Both the position numbers and the translations under genes were made by a program. Below, piece after piece: positions 50,190-58,984 of a stretch of 64,000 bases of DNA. This stretch comes from Polaromonas eurypsychrophila. GTDB lineage: Bacteria > Pseudomonadota > Gammaproteobacteria > Burkholderiales > Burkholderiaceae_C. The notes below the pieces were generated by a model that was not told the origin of the DNA, did not search any database, and was given only the letters and a program-made list of their open reading frames with translations. Each line of letters opens with the position of its first letter. The stretch's first letter is position 1. The stretch is taken from contig NZ_BMIG01000001.1 of assembly GCF_014641715.1 (NCBI RefSeq), forward strand, positions 458,333-522,332. Reading direction: 5' to 3'.

Positions 50190-52544
50190 ATGCGTTCTTC
50201 CAGCGCCCGTTTCTCTTTCCCCCTCAATTGCATGGCCGCCGTGCTGCTGGCGCCGGCTGCCTTTGCACAGACGCCAGCTCCGGCGGTGTCGACCGAGGCC
50301 CCTGCCAAATCACTTGGCATGGTCACCGTGACCAGCGGCCAGCCCACCTCGCTGCCGACGCAGATACCGACCACCATCGAAGGTGTGACGGGCGAAAAAA
50401 TTGAGCAAACCATTAACGCCACCGACAGCGAAGACGCGCTCAAATACCTGCCCAGCCTGCTGGTGCGCAAGCGTTACATCGGAGACTACAACCACGCCAT
50501 CCTGTCCAGCCGCGCCTCGGGCACCGGCAACAGCGCGCGTTCGGCGGTGTACGCAGACGGTATCCTGCTGTCCAACTATCTGGGCAACGGCATCGCCAAT
50601 GGCACCAACTACGCGCCGCGCTGGGGGCTGGTGACCCCGGAAGAGATCGAACGCGTCGATGTGCTGTACGGCCCGTTCTCTGCGGCGTACCCCGGAAACT
50701 CGGTGGGCGCCGTGGTGGATTACGTCACGCGCATGCCGCTGCAGTTCCAGGCGCACGCCAAGCTCAGCGCCTTCAATCAGAACTTCAAGCTTTATGGAAC
50801 CGACGGCAGTTTTGGCGGCAGCCAGGCCAGCGCCTCGCTGGGCAACAAAAACGGCGACTGGTCCTGGTTTATCAATGTCAACCGAACGAAAAGTGCTGGT
50901 CAGCCGCTGACCTTCATCACCAAACTGATCAGCACCACCGCACCGGCGCCAGGCGCGGTGCCGGTGACAGGCGCGGTGCCGGGGCTGAACACCCGCAACG
51001 TGCCCTGGCTGTTGATCGGCGGCGCCACGCAATACGACACCGTGCAGGAACACGCCAAGCTTAAGGTGGCGTATGACTTCTCGCCCACGGTGCGCGCCAG
51101 CTACACCCTGGGTTACTGGGACAACAGCTCGCAGAACCGCTCGGAAAGTTATTTGCGCAATGCGGGAGGCAGCCCGGTGTACAGCGGCATCGTCAGCATC
51201 AACGGGCGCGGCTACAACCTGGCGGCTACCGATTTGGGTGTCAGCAATGAAGCGCTGACCCATCTGATGCATGGCCTGTCGGTCAAGTCCAACACGAGTG
51301 GTGTGTTCGACTGGGAAGTGGCTGCCAGCCTTTACGACTACCAGACCGACCAGATCCGCGTATCGACCACGGCGCAGCCGGGCTCGCTGAACGGTGGCGC
51401 CGGCACGCTGCAGGATCAGGACGGAACCGGCTGGAACAACCTGGCGCTCAAGGGCATCTGGCGTCCCGGAGGCATGCAAGGCGCACACATTGTCGATTTC
51501 GGCTACCAGCAGGACAGCTACAAGCTGCGCATCCTGAAATCCAATTCAGTGGGCAACTGGATCAATGGCGGCGCCGGCACGCTGGTCAACGACGTGGGTG
51601 GCCGCACCCAACTGCGCAGCGTCTATGCGCAGGACGCCTGGACCTTCGCGCCGAAATGGAAAACCGTGCTGGGTGCACGGGTCGAAAACTGGAATGCCTC
51701 CAGCGGCTTCACCGATTTTGGCGCGGGCAATCCAGCCAACACCGCCTATGCCTCTCGCAGCGAGAGTTTTGTGTCGCCCAAGGCGGCCCTGTCCTACCAG
51801 TGGTCGGCCGACACCACGCTCAAGGCCTCGACCGGCCGCGCGCTGCGCTTCCCAACCGTCGGCGAGCTGTATGGCGCAACAGCCACCGTCAACTCGCGGT
51901 ACATCAATGACCCGAACCTGAAGCCCGAGAACTCCTGGACCAGTGAACTTACCGCCGAGAAAGACCTGGGCAAAAGTGTGTTGCGCTTCACGCTGTTCAC
52001 CGAGAACACGCGCGACTCCCTGTATTCGCGAGTCATTTTCGACCCGGCCGCCAACACCAACATCAGTCGGGTGCAGAACGTGGGGCGCATCAAGACCAAC
52101 GGGCTGGAAATGGCCTTCAACGGCAGCGACCTGATGACCAAAGGCATGGGCTTCAGCGGCAGCGTGACCTATGCGGACTCCCGCATCAAGGAAAACAGCG
52201 GCTTTGTGGCGGTCCCCGGCGACACCGTGGGCAAGTACCAGCCACGCGTGCCGGTCTGGCGCGCCACGGGTTTGGTCAGCTACCGTTTCGATCCGTCGTG
52301 GACGGGGACGTTTGCCGCGCGTTACAGCGGCAAGCAGTTCTCCAGCCTGGACAACAGCGACGTGAACGGCTCCGCTTACCAGGGCACCAGCAAATATTTC
52401 GTCACCGATGTGCGCGTCCTTTACAAGGTGGGCAAGCAGTGGACAGCCGCCTTCGGCATCGACAACCTGAACAACTACTCCTACTGGAACTTCCACCCCT
52501 ATCCGCAGCGCACCTTCGTGGCCGAGCTGAAGGTGAACCTGTGA
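50190..52544 (+). CDS. TonB-dependent outer-membrane receptor, probably for copper
   Basis: The 784-residue protein starts at ATG 50190 (MRSSSARFS) with a signal peptide ending AFAQ. The plug domain begins about VTVTSGQPTSLPTQ and contains the YLPSLLVRKRYIGDY and VDVLYGPFSAAYPGNSVGAVVDYVTR motifs. A 22-strand barrel ends in a C-terminal aromatic (FVAELKVNL). It is flanked by DUF2946 upstream and by YcnI- and PCu(A)C-type proteins downstream, a context that points to copper uptake. Ligand specificity is inferred from neighbours only. Confidence 0.9.
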   Translation: MRSSSARFSFPLNCMAAVLLAPAAFAQTPAPAVSTEAPAKSLGMVTVTSGQPTSLPTQIPTTIEGVTGEKIEQTINATDSEDALKYLPSLLVRKRYIGDYNHAILSSRASGTGNSARSAVYADGILLSNYLGNGIANGTNYAPRWGLVTPEEIERVDVLYGPFSAAYPGNSVGAVVDYVTRMPLQFQAHAKLSAFNQNFKLYGTDGSFGGSQASASLGNKNGDWSWFINVNRTKSAGQPLTFITKLISTTAPAPGAVPVTGAVPGLNTRNVPWLLIGGATQYDTVQEHAKLKVAYDFSPTVRASYTLGYWDNSSQNRSESYLRNAGGSPVYSGIVSINGRGYNLAATDLGVSNEALTHLMHGLSVKSNTSGVFDWEVAASLYDYQTDQIRVSTTAQPGSLNGGAGTLQDQDGTGWNNLALKGIWRPGGMQGAHIVDFGYQQDSYKLRILKSNSVGNWINGGAGTLVNDVGGRTQLRSVYAQDAWTFAPKWKTVLGARVENWNASSGFTDFGAGNPANTAYASRSESFVSPKAALSYQWSADTTLKASTGRALRFPTVGELYGATATVNSRYINDPNLKPENSWTSELTAEKDLGKSVLRFTLFTENTRDSLYSRVIFDPAANTNISRVQNVGRIKTNGLEMAFNGSDLMTKGMGFSGSVTYADSRIKENSGFVAVPGDTVGKYQPRVPVWRATGLVSYRFDPSWTGTFAARYSGKQFSSLDNSDVNGSAYQGTSKYFVTDVRVLYKVGKQWTAAFGIDNLNNYSYWNFHPYPQRTFVAELKVNL

Positions 52545-52564
52545 GTCCTTTGCCTGGCCGTCCT

Positions 52565-52651
52565 GTCATTGCGGGCTTGACCCGCAATCGATGTCCCGCG
52601 GACCCGCTGACGGTTCATGCGGCATGGATCCCGGATCAGGTCCGGGATGAC
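52565..52651 (+). repeat. Palindromic repeat family C, downstream of the TonB receptor gene
   Basis: GTCATTGCGGGCTTGACCCG and ATGGATCCCGGATCAGGTCC give the same two arms as at 50055-50142, in direct orientation. The receptor gene lies between the two copies. Confidence 0.85.
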
Positions 52652-52713
52652 AAACCGGATGCCGTGTCCCTTGCCTCAATCCTGGGGCCGTCGTCTTTTT
52701 TTCTGAGGCTTTT

Positions 52714-53262
52714 ATGAAAATACTTTCCACTATCAAATCCATAGCTGCTTGCGCAGTACTGGCATGGGCTGCACCCGTTTTTTCTCACATTGTTCTGGAG
52801 AACAAAAGCGCGCCCGCCGGCAGCAACTACAAAGCCGTCTTTGTGCTTGGCCACGGCTGCCAGGGCTCTGCCACCACCGGTGTGGTGGTGCAGATTCCGA
52901 CCGGCTTCCTGGGCACCAAGCCTTACCCCAAGCCCGGCTGGACGGTGACGACGCAGCTCGGCAAACTCGCCAAACCGTATGACAGCCATGGTCGGCAGGT
53001 CACCGACGATGTGACTTTGGTGAGCTGGACGGCAACCGCCAAGGAATCGGCACTGCCCGACGCATTTGTCGACGAGTTCGTGCTGCGCGGCATGACGCCT
53101 GAAGCTGCGGGGCCGCTCTGGTTCAAGGTGCTGCAGATCTGCGAAAGTGGCCGCAATGCGTGGAGCGACATTCCCGCAGCGGGGACGTCCACGCGCGGCC
53201 TGAAGTCGCCAGCGGTGCTGCTGCAGGTCGGGCCTGCCGACACCGCGCATCACCATCACTGA
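52714..53262 (+). CDS. YcnI-like (DUF1775) protein, exported
   Basis: The 182-residue periplasmic protein has a signal peptide ending FS-H, so the mature protein starts with His, a copper ligand in YcnI. The DUF1775 core shows SHIVLENKSAPAGSNYKAVF and GHGCQGSATTGVVVQIPTGF, and the C-terminus ends in HHHH. Residues about 6-20 of the signal peptide (TIKSIAACAVLAWAA) are encoded by a family A repeat. It is the middle gene of the copper module, 42 bp before the PCu(A)C gene. Confidence 0.87.
   Translation: MKILSTIKSIAACAVLAWAAPVFSHIVLENKSAPAGSNYKAVFVLGHGCQGSATTGVVVQIPTGFLGTKPYPKPGWTVTTQLGKLAKPYDSHGRQVTDDVTLVSWTATAKESALPDAFVDEFVLRGMTPEAAGPLWFKVLQICESGRNAWSDIPAAGTSTRGLKSPAVLLQVGPADTAHHHH
52729..52772 (+). 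repeat. Dispersed repeat family A, copy within the YcnI-like signal peptide
   Basis: CTATCAAATCCATAGCTGCT, TGCGC, a short gap and CTGGCATGGGCTG match the family. The 14-mer ATAGCTGCTTGCGC is shared exactly with the copies at 58905-58959 and 63128-63180. Confidence 0.75.
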
Positions 53263-53304
53263 ACTCTCACCGTTTTATTTAATCTCATCTAAAAGGAAAA
53301 CACC

Positions 53305-53775
53305 ATGAAACTCACAACCCTGACCGCACTGCTGGCCTTGACCAGCGCATTGGCCCACGCCCAAAGCATCGACGTCAAAGACGCCTGGGTGCGCACCGCC
53401 GTGCCCGGCCAGTCGGGCACCGGCGCCTTCATGACCCTCACCGCCAAAGACGGCGCGAAACTGGTGGGCGCGTTTTCACCGGTGGCCGGCGTGGCCGAAG
53501 TTCACGAGATGAAGATGGACGGCGATGTCATGCGCATGCGCGCCGTGTCTGTGCTGGATTTGCCGGCCGGCAAAACTGTGCAACTCAAGCCCGGCGGCTA
53601 CCACGTCATGCTGATGGAGTTGAAGCAGGCCCTGCCCAAAGGCAGTACCGTGCCGCTGACCCTGACACTCAGGGATGCCAAAGGCCGGGAGAGCAGGATG
53701 GAGCTAAAACTGCCGGTGGCCGCGACGGCGCCGGGCGCTGCAACGCCGGGTAACGCGGGTGGCCACAAACACTGA
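53305..53775 (+). CDS. Periplasmic copper chaperone PCu(A)C
   Basis: The 156-residue protein has a signal peptide ending AHAQ and the copper(I)-binding set of the family: VHEMKMDGDVMRM (His, Met) followed 20 or so residues later by YHVMLM. The C-terminus ends GGHKH. It delivers copper to the CuA site of cytochrome oxidase. The stop codon abuts the stop of the convergent regulator gene with no gap. It ends the copper module. Confidence 0.92.
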   Translation: MKLTTLTALLALTSALAHAQSIDVKDAWVRTAVPGQSGTGAFMTLTAKDGAKLVGAFSPVAGVAEVHEMKMDGDVMRMRAVSVLDLPAGKTVQLKPGGYHVMLMELKQALPKGSTVPLTLTLRDAKGRESRMELKLPVAATAPGAATPGNAGGHKH

Positions 53776-54909
53776 TTATTTGGCCTTGCCGCCGAGCCGG
53801 CGGTAAACCGTGGCGCGGCTGATGCCCAGCGCGCGTGCGGCTTTCATGACGTTGCCCTTGGCTTCGTTGACGGCTTTGCGGATCAGCGCCGTTTCGACAT
53901 CTTTCAGAGGCAGCGCAGGCGCTGCAACGCGGGGGCCGAGGCGGCCCGGTGCGGCCACCTGTCCGCGCAGCAGCGGCAGTGCGTGCAGGCGCAGGCCGGA
54001 CCACAGCGGCACGTCCATGGGTTGCTGGTAACCGAGCGTGTCACTTTTCGCGGCGTCAAACAGCATCTCGTAAGGCATGGCGAACAGCTCGCTGCAGTGC
54101 ACCGCTGCCGGGCTGCCGGCCTGCAGCGCCGGCACCATTTGCCGTGCGACCGGGTTGGCACCGGTGACCCAGCCGTCCGGATCCAGCGCAATCAGGCCGT
54201 CCATGTCATCGCCCAGGCTGTGGCTGGACCAGTTCAGACGAATCAGCAAATCGTGCGGACGGCTCTGGATCAAGGCGTTTTCAATACTGCGCGCTGACTG
54301 CACCACCAGGTGTTTGAGCTCCGGCCGCTCCACCGTGTCCACGCCCGTCAGGTCCAGCATGCCGGCGCAGCGGCCGTCCGGGCCGAACAGCGGCGCACCG
54401 GCGCAGCTGTAGGCCGAGTTGGCGTTAAAAAAATGCTCGCCGCGGTGCAGCCAGACTGGCTGCAGTTCGTTCAACGCCGCACCTATGGCGGTGGTGCCCA
54501 CGCTATCCTCGGACAGGTCCACGCCGATGCGGGTAATCAGGTCGGCGCGGCGGTCGCGCCTGTCGATCGCGCCATTGAAATCGACCACCACTCCCTGCGC
54601 GTTGGTGAGAATGGCAAAGTAACGGGTGCTGGCAATCGCGGCGCCCAGTTTTTCCAGCACCGGGCGCGCGGCCTGCACCAGCACGTGGTTGGCTTCTTCT
54701 GTGCGGCGCAGGGCTTGCGGCGCAATGATGTCGAAGCTGACCTGCTGCTCCGGCCTCTGGCCGTTGACCAGACAGCGCTGCCAGGAGCGCTCTATCCATG
54801 AATCGGTCCAGCTGCTGGAGAGGCTGTTGCCTTCATGAATAACGGCCTGGCGCGCCTGCGCGATTTGCTGCAGGCGTTGTTCGGAAGAAGGCGGGAGGAC
54901 GGACAGCAT
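53776..54909 (-). CDS. GAF-domain transcriptional regulator with Fis-type HTH, no AAA+ domain
   Basis: The 377-residue protein has an N-terminal segment like AcoR (IHEGNSLSSSWTDSWIERSWQRCL), a GAF domain (about residues 75-190), a PAS-like part, and a C-terminal Fis-type helix-turn-helix (DVETALIRKAVNEAKGNVMKAARALGISRATVYRRLGGK). The sigma-54-interacting AAA+ domain of AcoR is missing between them, so it probably acts without sigma-54. It is divergent from the coxSLM operon, and a palindrome lies between. Control of that operon is the likely role. Confidence 0.85.
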   Translation of the reverse strand: MLSVLPPSSEQRLQQIAQARQAVIHEGNSLSSSWTDSWIERSWQRCLVNGQRPEQQVSFDIIAPQALRRTEEANHVLVQAARPVLEKLGAAIASTRYFAILTNAQGVVVDFNGAIDRRDRRADLITRIGVDLSEDSVGTTAIGAALNELQPVWLHRGEHFFNANSAYSCAGAPLFGPDGRCAGMLDLTGVDTVERPELKHLVVQSARSIENALIQSRPHDLLIRLNWSSHSLGDDMDGLIALDPDGWVTGANPVARQMVPALQAGSPAAVHCSELFAMPYEMLFDAAKSDTLGYQQPMDVPLWSGLRLHALPLLRGQVAAPGRLGPRVAAPALPLKDVETALIRKAVNEAKGNVMKAARALGISRATVYRRLGGKAK

Positions 54910-55016
54910 GCGTGTAGAAAATAGGGTGGGTCAGCCTACCAGACCTGACGGAACCGCGCTTGGGCGCCAGACGGGGAATGCTCCATTTTGAGAATTTCAG
55001 AGGGCTTTGGCAAGCT

Positions 55017-55034
55017 CCTAGGGTTTAACCTAGG
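55017..55034 (+). promoter_or_regulatory. Palindrome CCTAGG-N6-CCTAGG between the regulator and coxS
   Basis: Two CCTAGG half-sites (55017-55022 and 55029-55034) are separated by GTTTAA. CCTAGG occurs rarely in this GC-rich region. The site is 77 bp upstream of the coxS start and about 108 bp from the divergent regulator start, so it could serve as the regulator's operator. Confidence 0.5.
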
Positions 55035-55110
55035 CAGGCGTTAGGTGGGCACTTCAACAATGAGCCGTCCTACCCGTAGCCAGCAAAAATAGCCATCAGG
55101 AGTCAAGCCC

Positions 55111-55578
55111 ATGCAAGTTCAGCTCACAGTCAACGGCAAAACCAAAAGCGTGGAGACGCCGCCCAACACCTTTCTGGTAGAGGTGCTGCGCGAGCAGCTC
55201 AAGATGACTGGCACCCACGTGGGCTGCGACACCGCGCAGTGCGGCGCCTGCACCGTCATCATGAACGGCCGTGCCGTCAAGTCCTGCAACATCCTGGCGG
55301 CCCAGGCTGAAGGCGCGGACATCACCACCATCGAAGGCCTGGCGGCCGCCGACGGCACCATGCACCCGATGCAGGCCGCTTTCAAGGAATGCCACGGCCT
55401 GCAATGCGGCTTTTGCACCACCGGCATGGTGATGAGCGCGGTTGATTTGTGCAAACACCATCCCAATGCCAGCGAAGGCGAAATCCGCGAACTGCTCGAA
55501 GGCAATATCTGCCGCTGCACCGGCTACCAGAACATCGTCAAGGCGGTGCAGCATGGCGCTGCGGCCATGGCGGTCTGA
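55111..55578 (+). CDS. coxS: CoxS-type [2Fe-2S] subunit of a molybdenum hydroxylase
   Basis: The 155-residue electron-transfer subunit has the plant-type [2Fe-2S] site GCDTAQCGACTV near residue 40 and the C-terminal site ECHGLQCGFCTTGM ... EGNICRCTGYQNIV near residues 95-145. It passes electrons from the molybdenum cofactor to the FAD subunit. The ATG follows an AGGAG site. It is the first gene of the operon. Gene order S-L-M differs from the M-S-L order of Oligotropha. Confidence 0.93.
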   Translation: MQVQLTVNGKTKSVETPPNTFLVEVLREQLKMTGTHVGCDTAQCGACTVIMNGRAVKSCNILAAQAEGADITTIEGLAAADGTMHPMQAAFKECHGLQCGFCTTGMVMSAVDLCKHHPNASEGEIRELLEGNICRCTGYQNIVKAVQHGAAAMAV

Positions 55579-55662
55579 GCCGCACACTGACTACTTCCCG
55601 CGGCGCCGCCATCCCGCGAGCCGCTGTTAACCGTTGTATTTAAAATTTTCTGGAGTACACAC

Positions 55663-58038
55663 ATGGGTGCATCCGACTTCGTCAACCTGCCAAATATTGG
55701 CACCTCCGTCCGTCGCAAGGAAGACTACCGCTTCCTCACCGGGGGAGGGCAATACACCGACGACATCACGCTGGCAAACCAGAGCTACGCGGTGTTTGTG
55801 CGGTCACCGCATGCGCACGCCAATATCAACAGCATCAAAATCGCAGCCGCCAAAGCTGCGCCGGGTGTGCTGGATGTGTTTGTCGGTGAGGATGTGGCGG
55901 CCGACAAGATCAACGGCCTACCTTGTGGCTGGCTGATCACCAGCACGGACGGCAATCCGATGAAAGAGCCGCCGCACCCCATCCTGGCGCAGGGCAAGGT
56001 GCGCTATGTGGGTGACCACGTAGCCATGGTGGTGGCCGAGACGCTGGAGCAAGCCAAAAACGCCGCCGAGCTGGTCGAGGTGGACTACGACGTACTGAGC
56101 GCCGTGGTGCGTGTGACCGATGCGGCCAAGGCCACGGCATTGCACGACGCTGCCCCCGACAACCATTGCTACAAATGGGCGATTGGCGACAAGGCCCAGG
56201 TGGACGCGGCTTTTGCGAACGCCGCCCATGTGACCAAACTGGATCTGACCAATAACCGCCTGATCCCCAACGCCATGGAGCCGCGTGCGGTGATCGGCTC
56301 CTACAGCCGGGCCACGGAGGAGTACGTGCTCTACGTGTCGAACCAGAACCCGCACGTCGAGCGACTGCTGCTGACGGCCTTTGTCATGGGTCTGCCCGAG
56401 CACAAGGTGCGCGTGATTGCGCCCGACGTGGGCGGCGGTTTTGGCTCCAAGATTTACCTGTACGCTGAAGACGTGTGCCTGACCTGGGCGTCAAAAAAGC
56501 TGAACCGCAACATCAAGTGGACTGCCGACCGCAGTGAGTCGTTTGTCAGCGACGCGCATGGGCGCGACCATTCCAGCCACGCCGAGATGGCGATGGACAA
56601 AGACGGCAAGTTTCTTGCACTGCGTGTGCACACCGACGCCAACATGGGCGCCTACCTCTCGACTTTTGCGCCAGCGGTGCCGACCATCCTGTACGCCACG
56701 CTGCTGGCTGGGCAGTACACCACGTCGCAGATTTATGTCGAGGTCGATGCCTGGTTCACCAACACCGCGCCGGTCGATGCCTACCGCGGCGCTGGCCGCC
56801 CTGAAGCGACCTATCTGCTTGAACGCCTGGTCACTCGCTGCGGCTGGGAGCTGGGCCTGGCGCAGGACGAGATCCGCCGCCGCAACTTTGTCAAAGACTT
56901 CCCTTACCAGACGCCTGTGGCGTTGCAGTACGACGTGGGTGACTTCCATGCCCTGCTCAAGCGCGGCAACGAGCTGGCCGAGGTGGCTGGGTTCGAGCAG
57001 CGGAAAACCGCGTCGGCTGCCAAAGGCCTGCTGCGCGGCATGGGTTACTCGTGTTACATCGAGGCCTGTGGCCTGGCGCCCAGCAACATTGCCGGTGCGC
57101 TGGGTGCGCGCGCCGGTTTGTTTGAGTGCGGCGAGGTGCGGGTGCACCCCACCGGCAGCGTGACGGTGTTTACCGGCTCACACAGCCACGGCCAGGGCCA
57201 CGAGACCACGTTTGCGCAGGTGGTGGCGGCGCGGCTGGGCATCTCTGTGGATGCGGTGGACATTGTTCACGGCGACACCGGGCGTGTGCCTTTTGGCATG
57301 GGCACCTACGGCTCACGCTCCCTGTCCGTGGGCGGCACCGCCATCATGAAGGCGCTGGACAAGATAGAGACCAAGGCCAAAAAGATTGCAGCGCACCTGA
57401 TGGAGGCCAGCGATGCTGATGTGGAGTTTGCCAACGGCGAGTTCACCATCAAGGGTACCGACAAAAAGGTGACGTTTGGCCAGGTGGCGTTGACGGCCTA
57501 TGTGCCGCACAACTACCCGCTCGACAAGCTGGAGCCCGGGCTGAACGAAACTGCGTTTTACGACCCGACCAACTTCACCTTCCCGTCCGGTACCTACATC
57601 TGCGAGGTCGAACTGGACCCTGCCACAGGCGTGGTGCGGGTGGACCGCTTCACTGCGGTGGACGATTTTGGCAACATCATCAACCCGATGATTGTGGAAG
57701 GTCAGGTGCATGGCGGGCTGGTCCAAGGCATCGGCCAGGCGCTGCTTGAAAACTGCGTCTACGATCCCGAGTCCGGCCAGCTGCTGACCGGCTCTTTCAT
57801 GGACTACGCCATGCCGCGCGCCGACGACATGCCTAACTTCACGCTAGACACCTTGTGCACGCCGTGCAGCCACAACCCGCTGGGCGCTAAAGGCTGCGGT
57901 GAGGCGGGTGCTATCGGCTCGCCACCGGCGGTAATCAACGCGGTACTCGACGCGCTCAAGCCGTTGGGTGTGATCGACTTCGACATGCCGGCTTCACCCA
58001 GCCGCGTCTGGGAAGCCATCCAGTCCGCCAAACACTAA
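55663..58038 (+). CDS. coxL: CoxL-type molybdenum-binding large subunit, form II
   Basis: The 791-residue catalytic subunit has the form II motif [16 protein letters not shown] near residue 372. Form I CO dehydrogenases carry AYxCSFR instead. The molybdopterin loops [15 protein letters not shown] near residue 253 and [15 protein letters not shown] near residue 505, and the catalytic Glu in [11 protein letters not shown] near residue 745, are present. Form II enzymes often oxidise other substrates than CO. The true substrate is therefore open. A TGGAG site precedes the ATG. Confidence 0.93.
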   Translation: MGASDFVNLPNIGTSVRRKEDYRFLTGGGQYTDDITLANQSYAVFVRSPHAHANINSIKIAAAKAAPGVLDVFVGEDVAADKINGLPCGWLITSTDGNPMKEPPHPILAQGKVRYVGDHVAMVVAETLEQAKNAAELVEVDYDVLSAVVRVTDAAKATALHDAAPDNHCYKWAIGDKAQVDAAFANAAHVTKLDLTNNRLIPNAMEPRAVIGSYSRATEEYVLYVSNQNPHVERLLLTAFVMGLPEHKVRVIAPDVGGGFGSKIYLYAEDVCLTWASKKLNRNIKWTADRSESFVSDAHGRDHSSHAEMAMDKDGKFLALRVHTDANMGAYLSTFAPAVPTILYATLLAGQYTTSQIYVEVDAWFTNTAPVDAYRGAGRPEATYLLERLVTRCGWELGLAQDEIRRRNFVKDFPYQTPVALQYDVGDFHALLKRGNELAEVAGFEQRKTASAAKGLLRGMGYSCYIEACGLAPSNIAGALGARAGLFECGEVRVHPTGSVTVFTGSHSHGQGHETTFAQVVAARLGISVDAVDIVHGDTGRVPFGMGTYGSRSLSVGGTAIMKALDKIETKAKKIAAHLMEASDADVEFANGEFTIKGTDKKVTFGQVALTAYVPHNYPLDKLEPGLNETAFYDPTNFTFPSGTYICEVELDPATGVVRVDRFTAVDDFGNIINPMIVEGQVHGGLVQGIGQALLENCVYDPESGQLLTGSFMDYAMPRADDMPNFTLDTLCTPCSHNPLGAKGCGEAGAIGSPPAVINAVLDALKPLGVIDFDMPASPSRVWEAIQSAKH

Positions 58039-58059
58039 AAACAGCCAAGGAGACCCACC

Positions 58060-58851
58060 ATGTATGCATTCACTCTGGAACGCCCGACTTCTCTAAGCGC
58101 TGCCGCGCAGCTGTCGACCGACGGCGCCAAACCCCTGGCCGGCGGCCAGACCCTGCTGGCATCGATGAAGCTGCGCCTGTCCAGCCCCGACCAGCTGGTT
58201 GACCTCAGCGGCATCAAGGAGCTGACCAGCATCAAGCGCGAAGGCAATGCCTTTGTGATTGGCGCGATGACCCGCCATGCCGATGTGGCGATCCACGCCG
58301 AGTTGAAGGCAGCCTTGCCGGCGCTGGCCGACCTGGCTGCGAACATCGGCGACCGCCAGGTGCGTGCCATGGGCACGCTGGGCGGGTCGGTTGCCAACAA
58401 CGACCCTTCTGCGTGCTACCCCAGCGCGGTGCTGGCGCTGGGCGCGACGATTCACACCACCACACGCAAGATCGCGGCGGACGACTTCTTTCTTGGCATG
58501 TTTGCTACTGCGCTGAACGAGGGCGAACTGATCACGGCGATCAGCTTTCCGATTCCCAAACGCGCGGCCTACATGAAGTTCAAGCAAGCGGCCTCGCGTT
58601 TTGCCTTGGTCGGCGTGTTTGTGGCGCAGTTTGATGCAGGTGTCCGGGTGGCCGTCACTGGTGCGTCCAGTGGCGTGTTTCGCCATGCCGGTCTGGAAGC
58701 GGCGCTGAGCAAGAGTTTCACGCCTGAATCTGCGGCGGCTGTGAAAATATCAGCCACTGACCTGAACAGCGATATCCACGCCACCGCTGCCTACCGCGCC
58801 AACCTGATCAGCGTGCAGACGCAGCGGGGCGTAGCGAAAGCGCTGGGTTAA
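58060..58851 (+). CDS. coxM: CoxM-type FAD-binding subunit
   Basis: The 263-residue flavoprotein subunit has the two FAD motifs LAGGQTLLASMKLRL near residue 27 and MGTLGGSVANNDPSACYP near residue 103. It accepts electrons from CoxS and passes them to the respiratory chain. The ATG is preceded by AAGGAG. It closes the structural-subunit trio. The 133-bp gap to coxD contains a family A repeat. Confidence 0.92.
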   Translation: MYAFTLERPTSLSAAAQLSTDGAKPLAGGQTLLASMKLRLSSPDQLVDLSGIKELTSIKREGNAFVIGAMTRHADVAIHAELKAALPALADLAANIGDRQVRAMGTLGGSVANNDPSACYPSAVLALGATIHTTTRKIAADDFFLGMFATALNEGELITAISFPIPKRAAYMKFKQAASRFALVGVFVAQFDAGVRVAVTGASSGVFRHAGLEAALSKSFTPESAAAVKISATDLNSDIHATAAYRANLISVQTQRGVAKALG

Positions 58852-58904
58852 CCGGGCTTTCATCCTTCCGGCCCCAACTGGTGCCGGACGGAAAATTTTA
58901 GCCA

Positions 58905-58959
58905 TTTATGCCTCCAGCCCCTGTTTGGCGCGCGCAAGCAGCTATAAAAATAATAGCGA
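58905..58959 (-). repeat. Dispersed repeat family A, copy between coxM and coxD
   Basis: Plus-strand TTATGCCTCCAGCCCCTGTT, TGGCGCGCGCAAGCAGCTAT and AAAAATAATAGC. Non-coding copy. The motif GCGCAAGCAGCTAT is shared exactly with the copy at 63128-63180. Confidence 0.75.
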
Positions 58960-58984
58960 CTGCGGCAAGTACTAAACTGGACCG

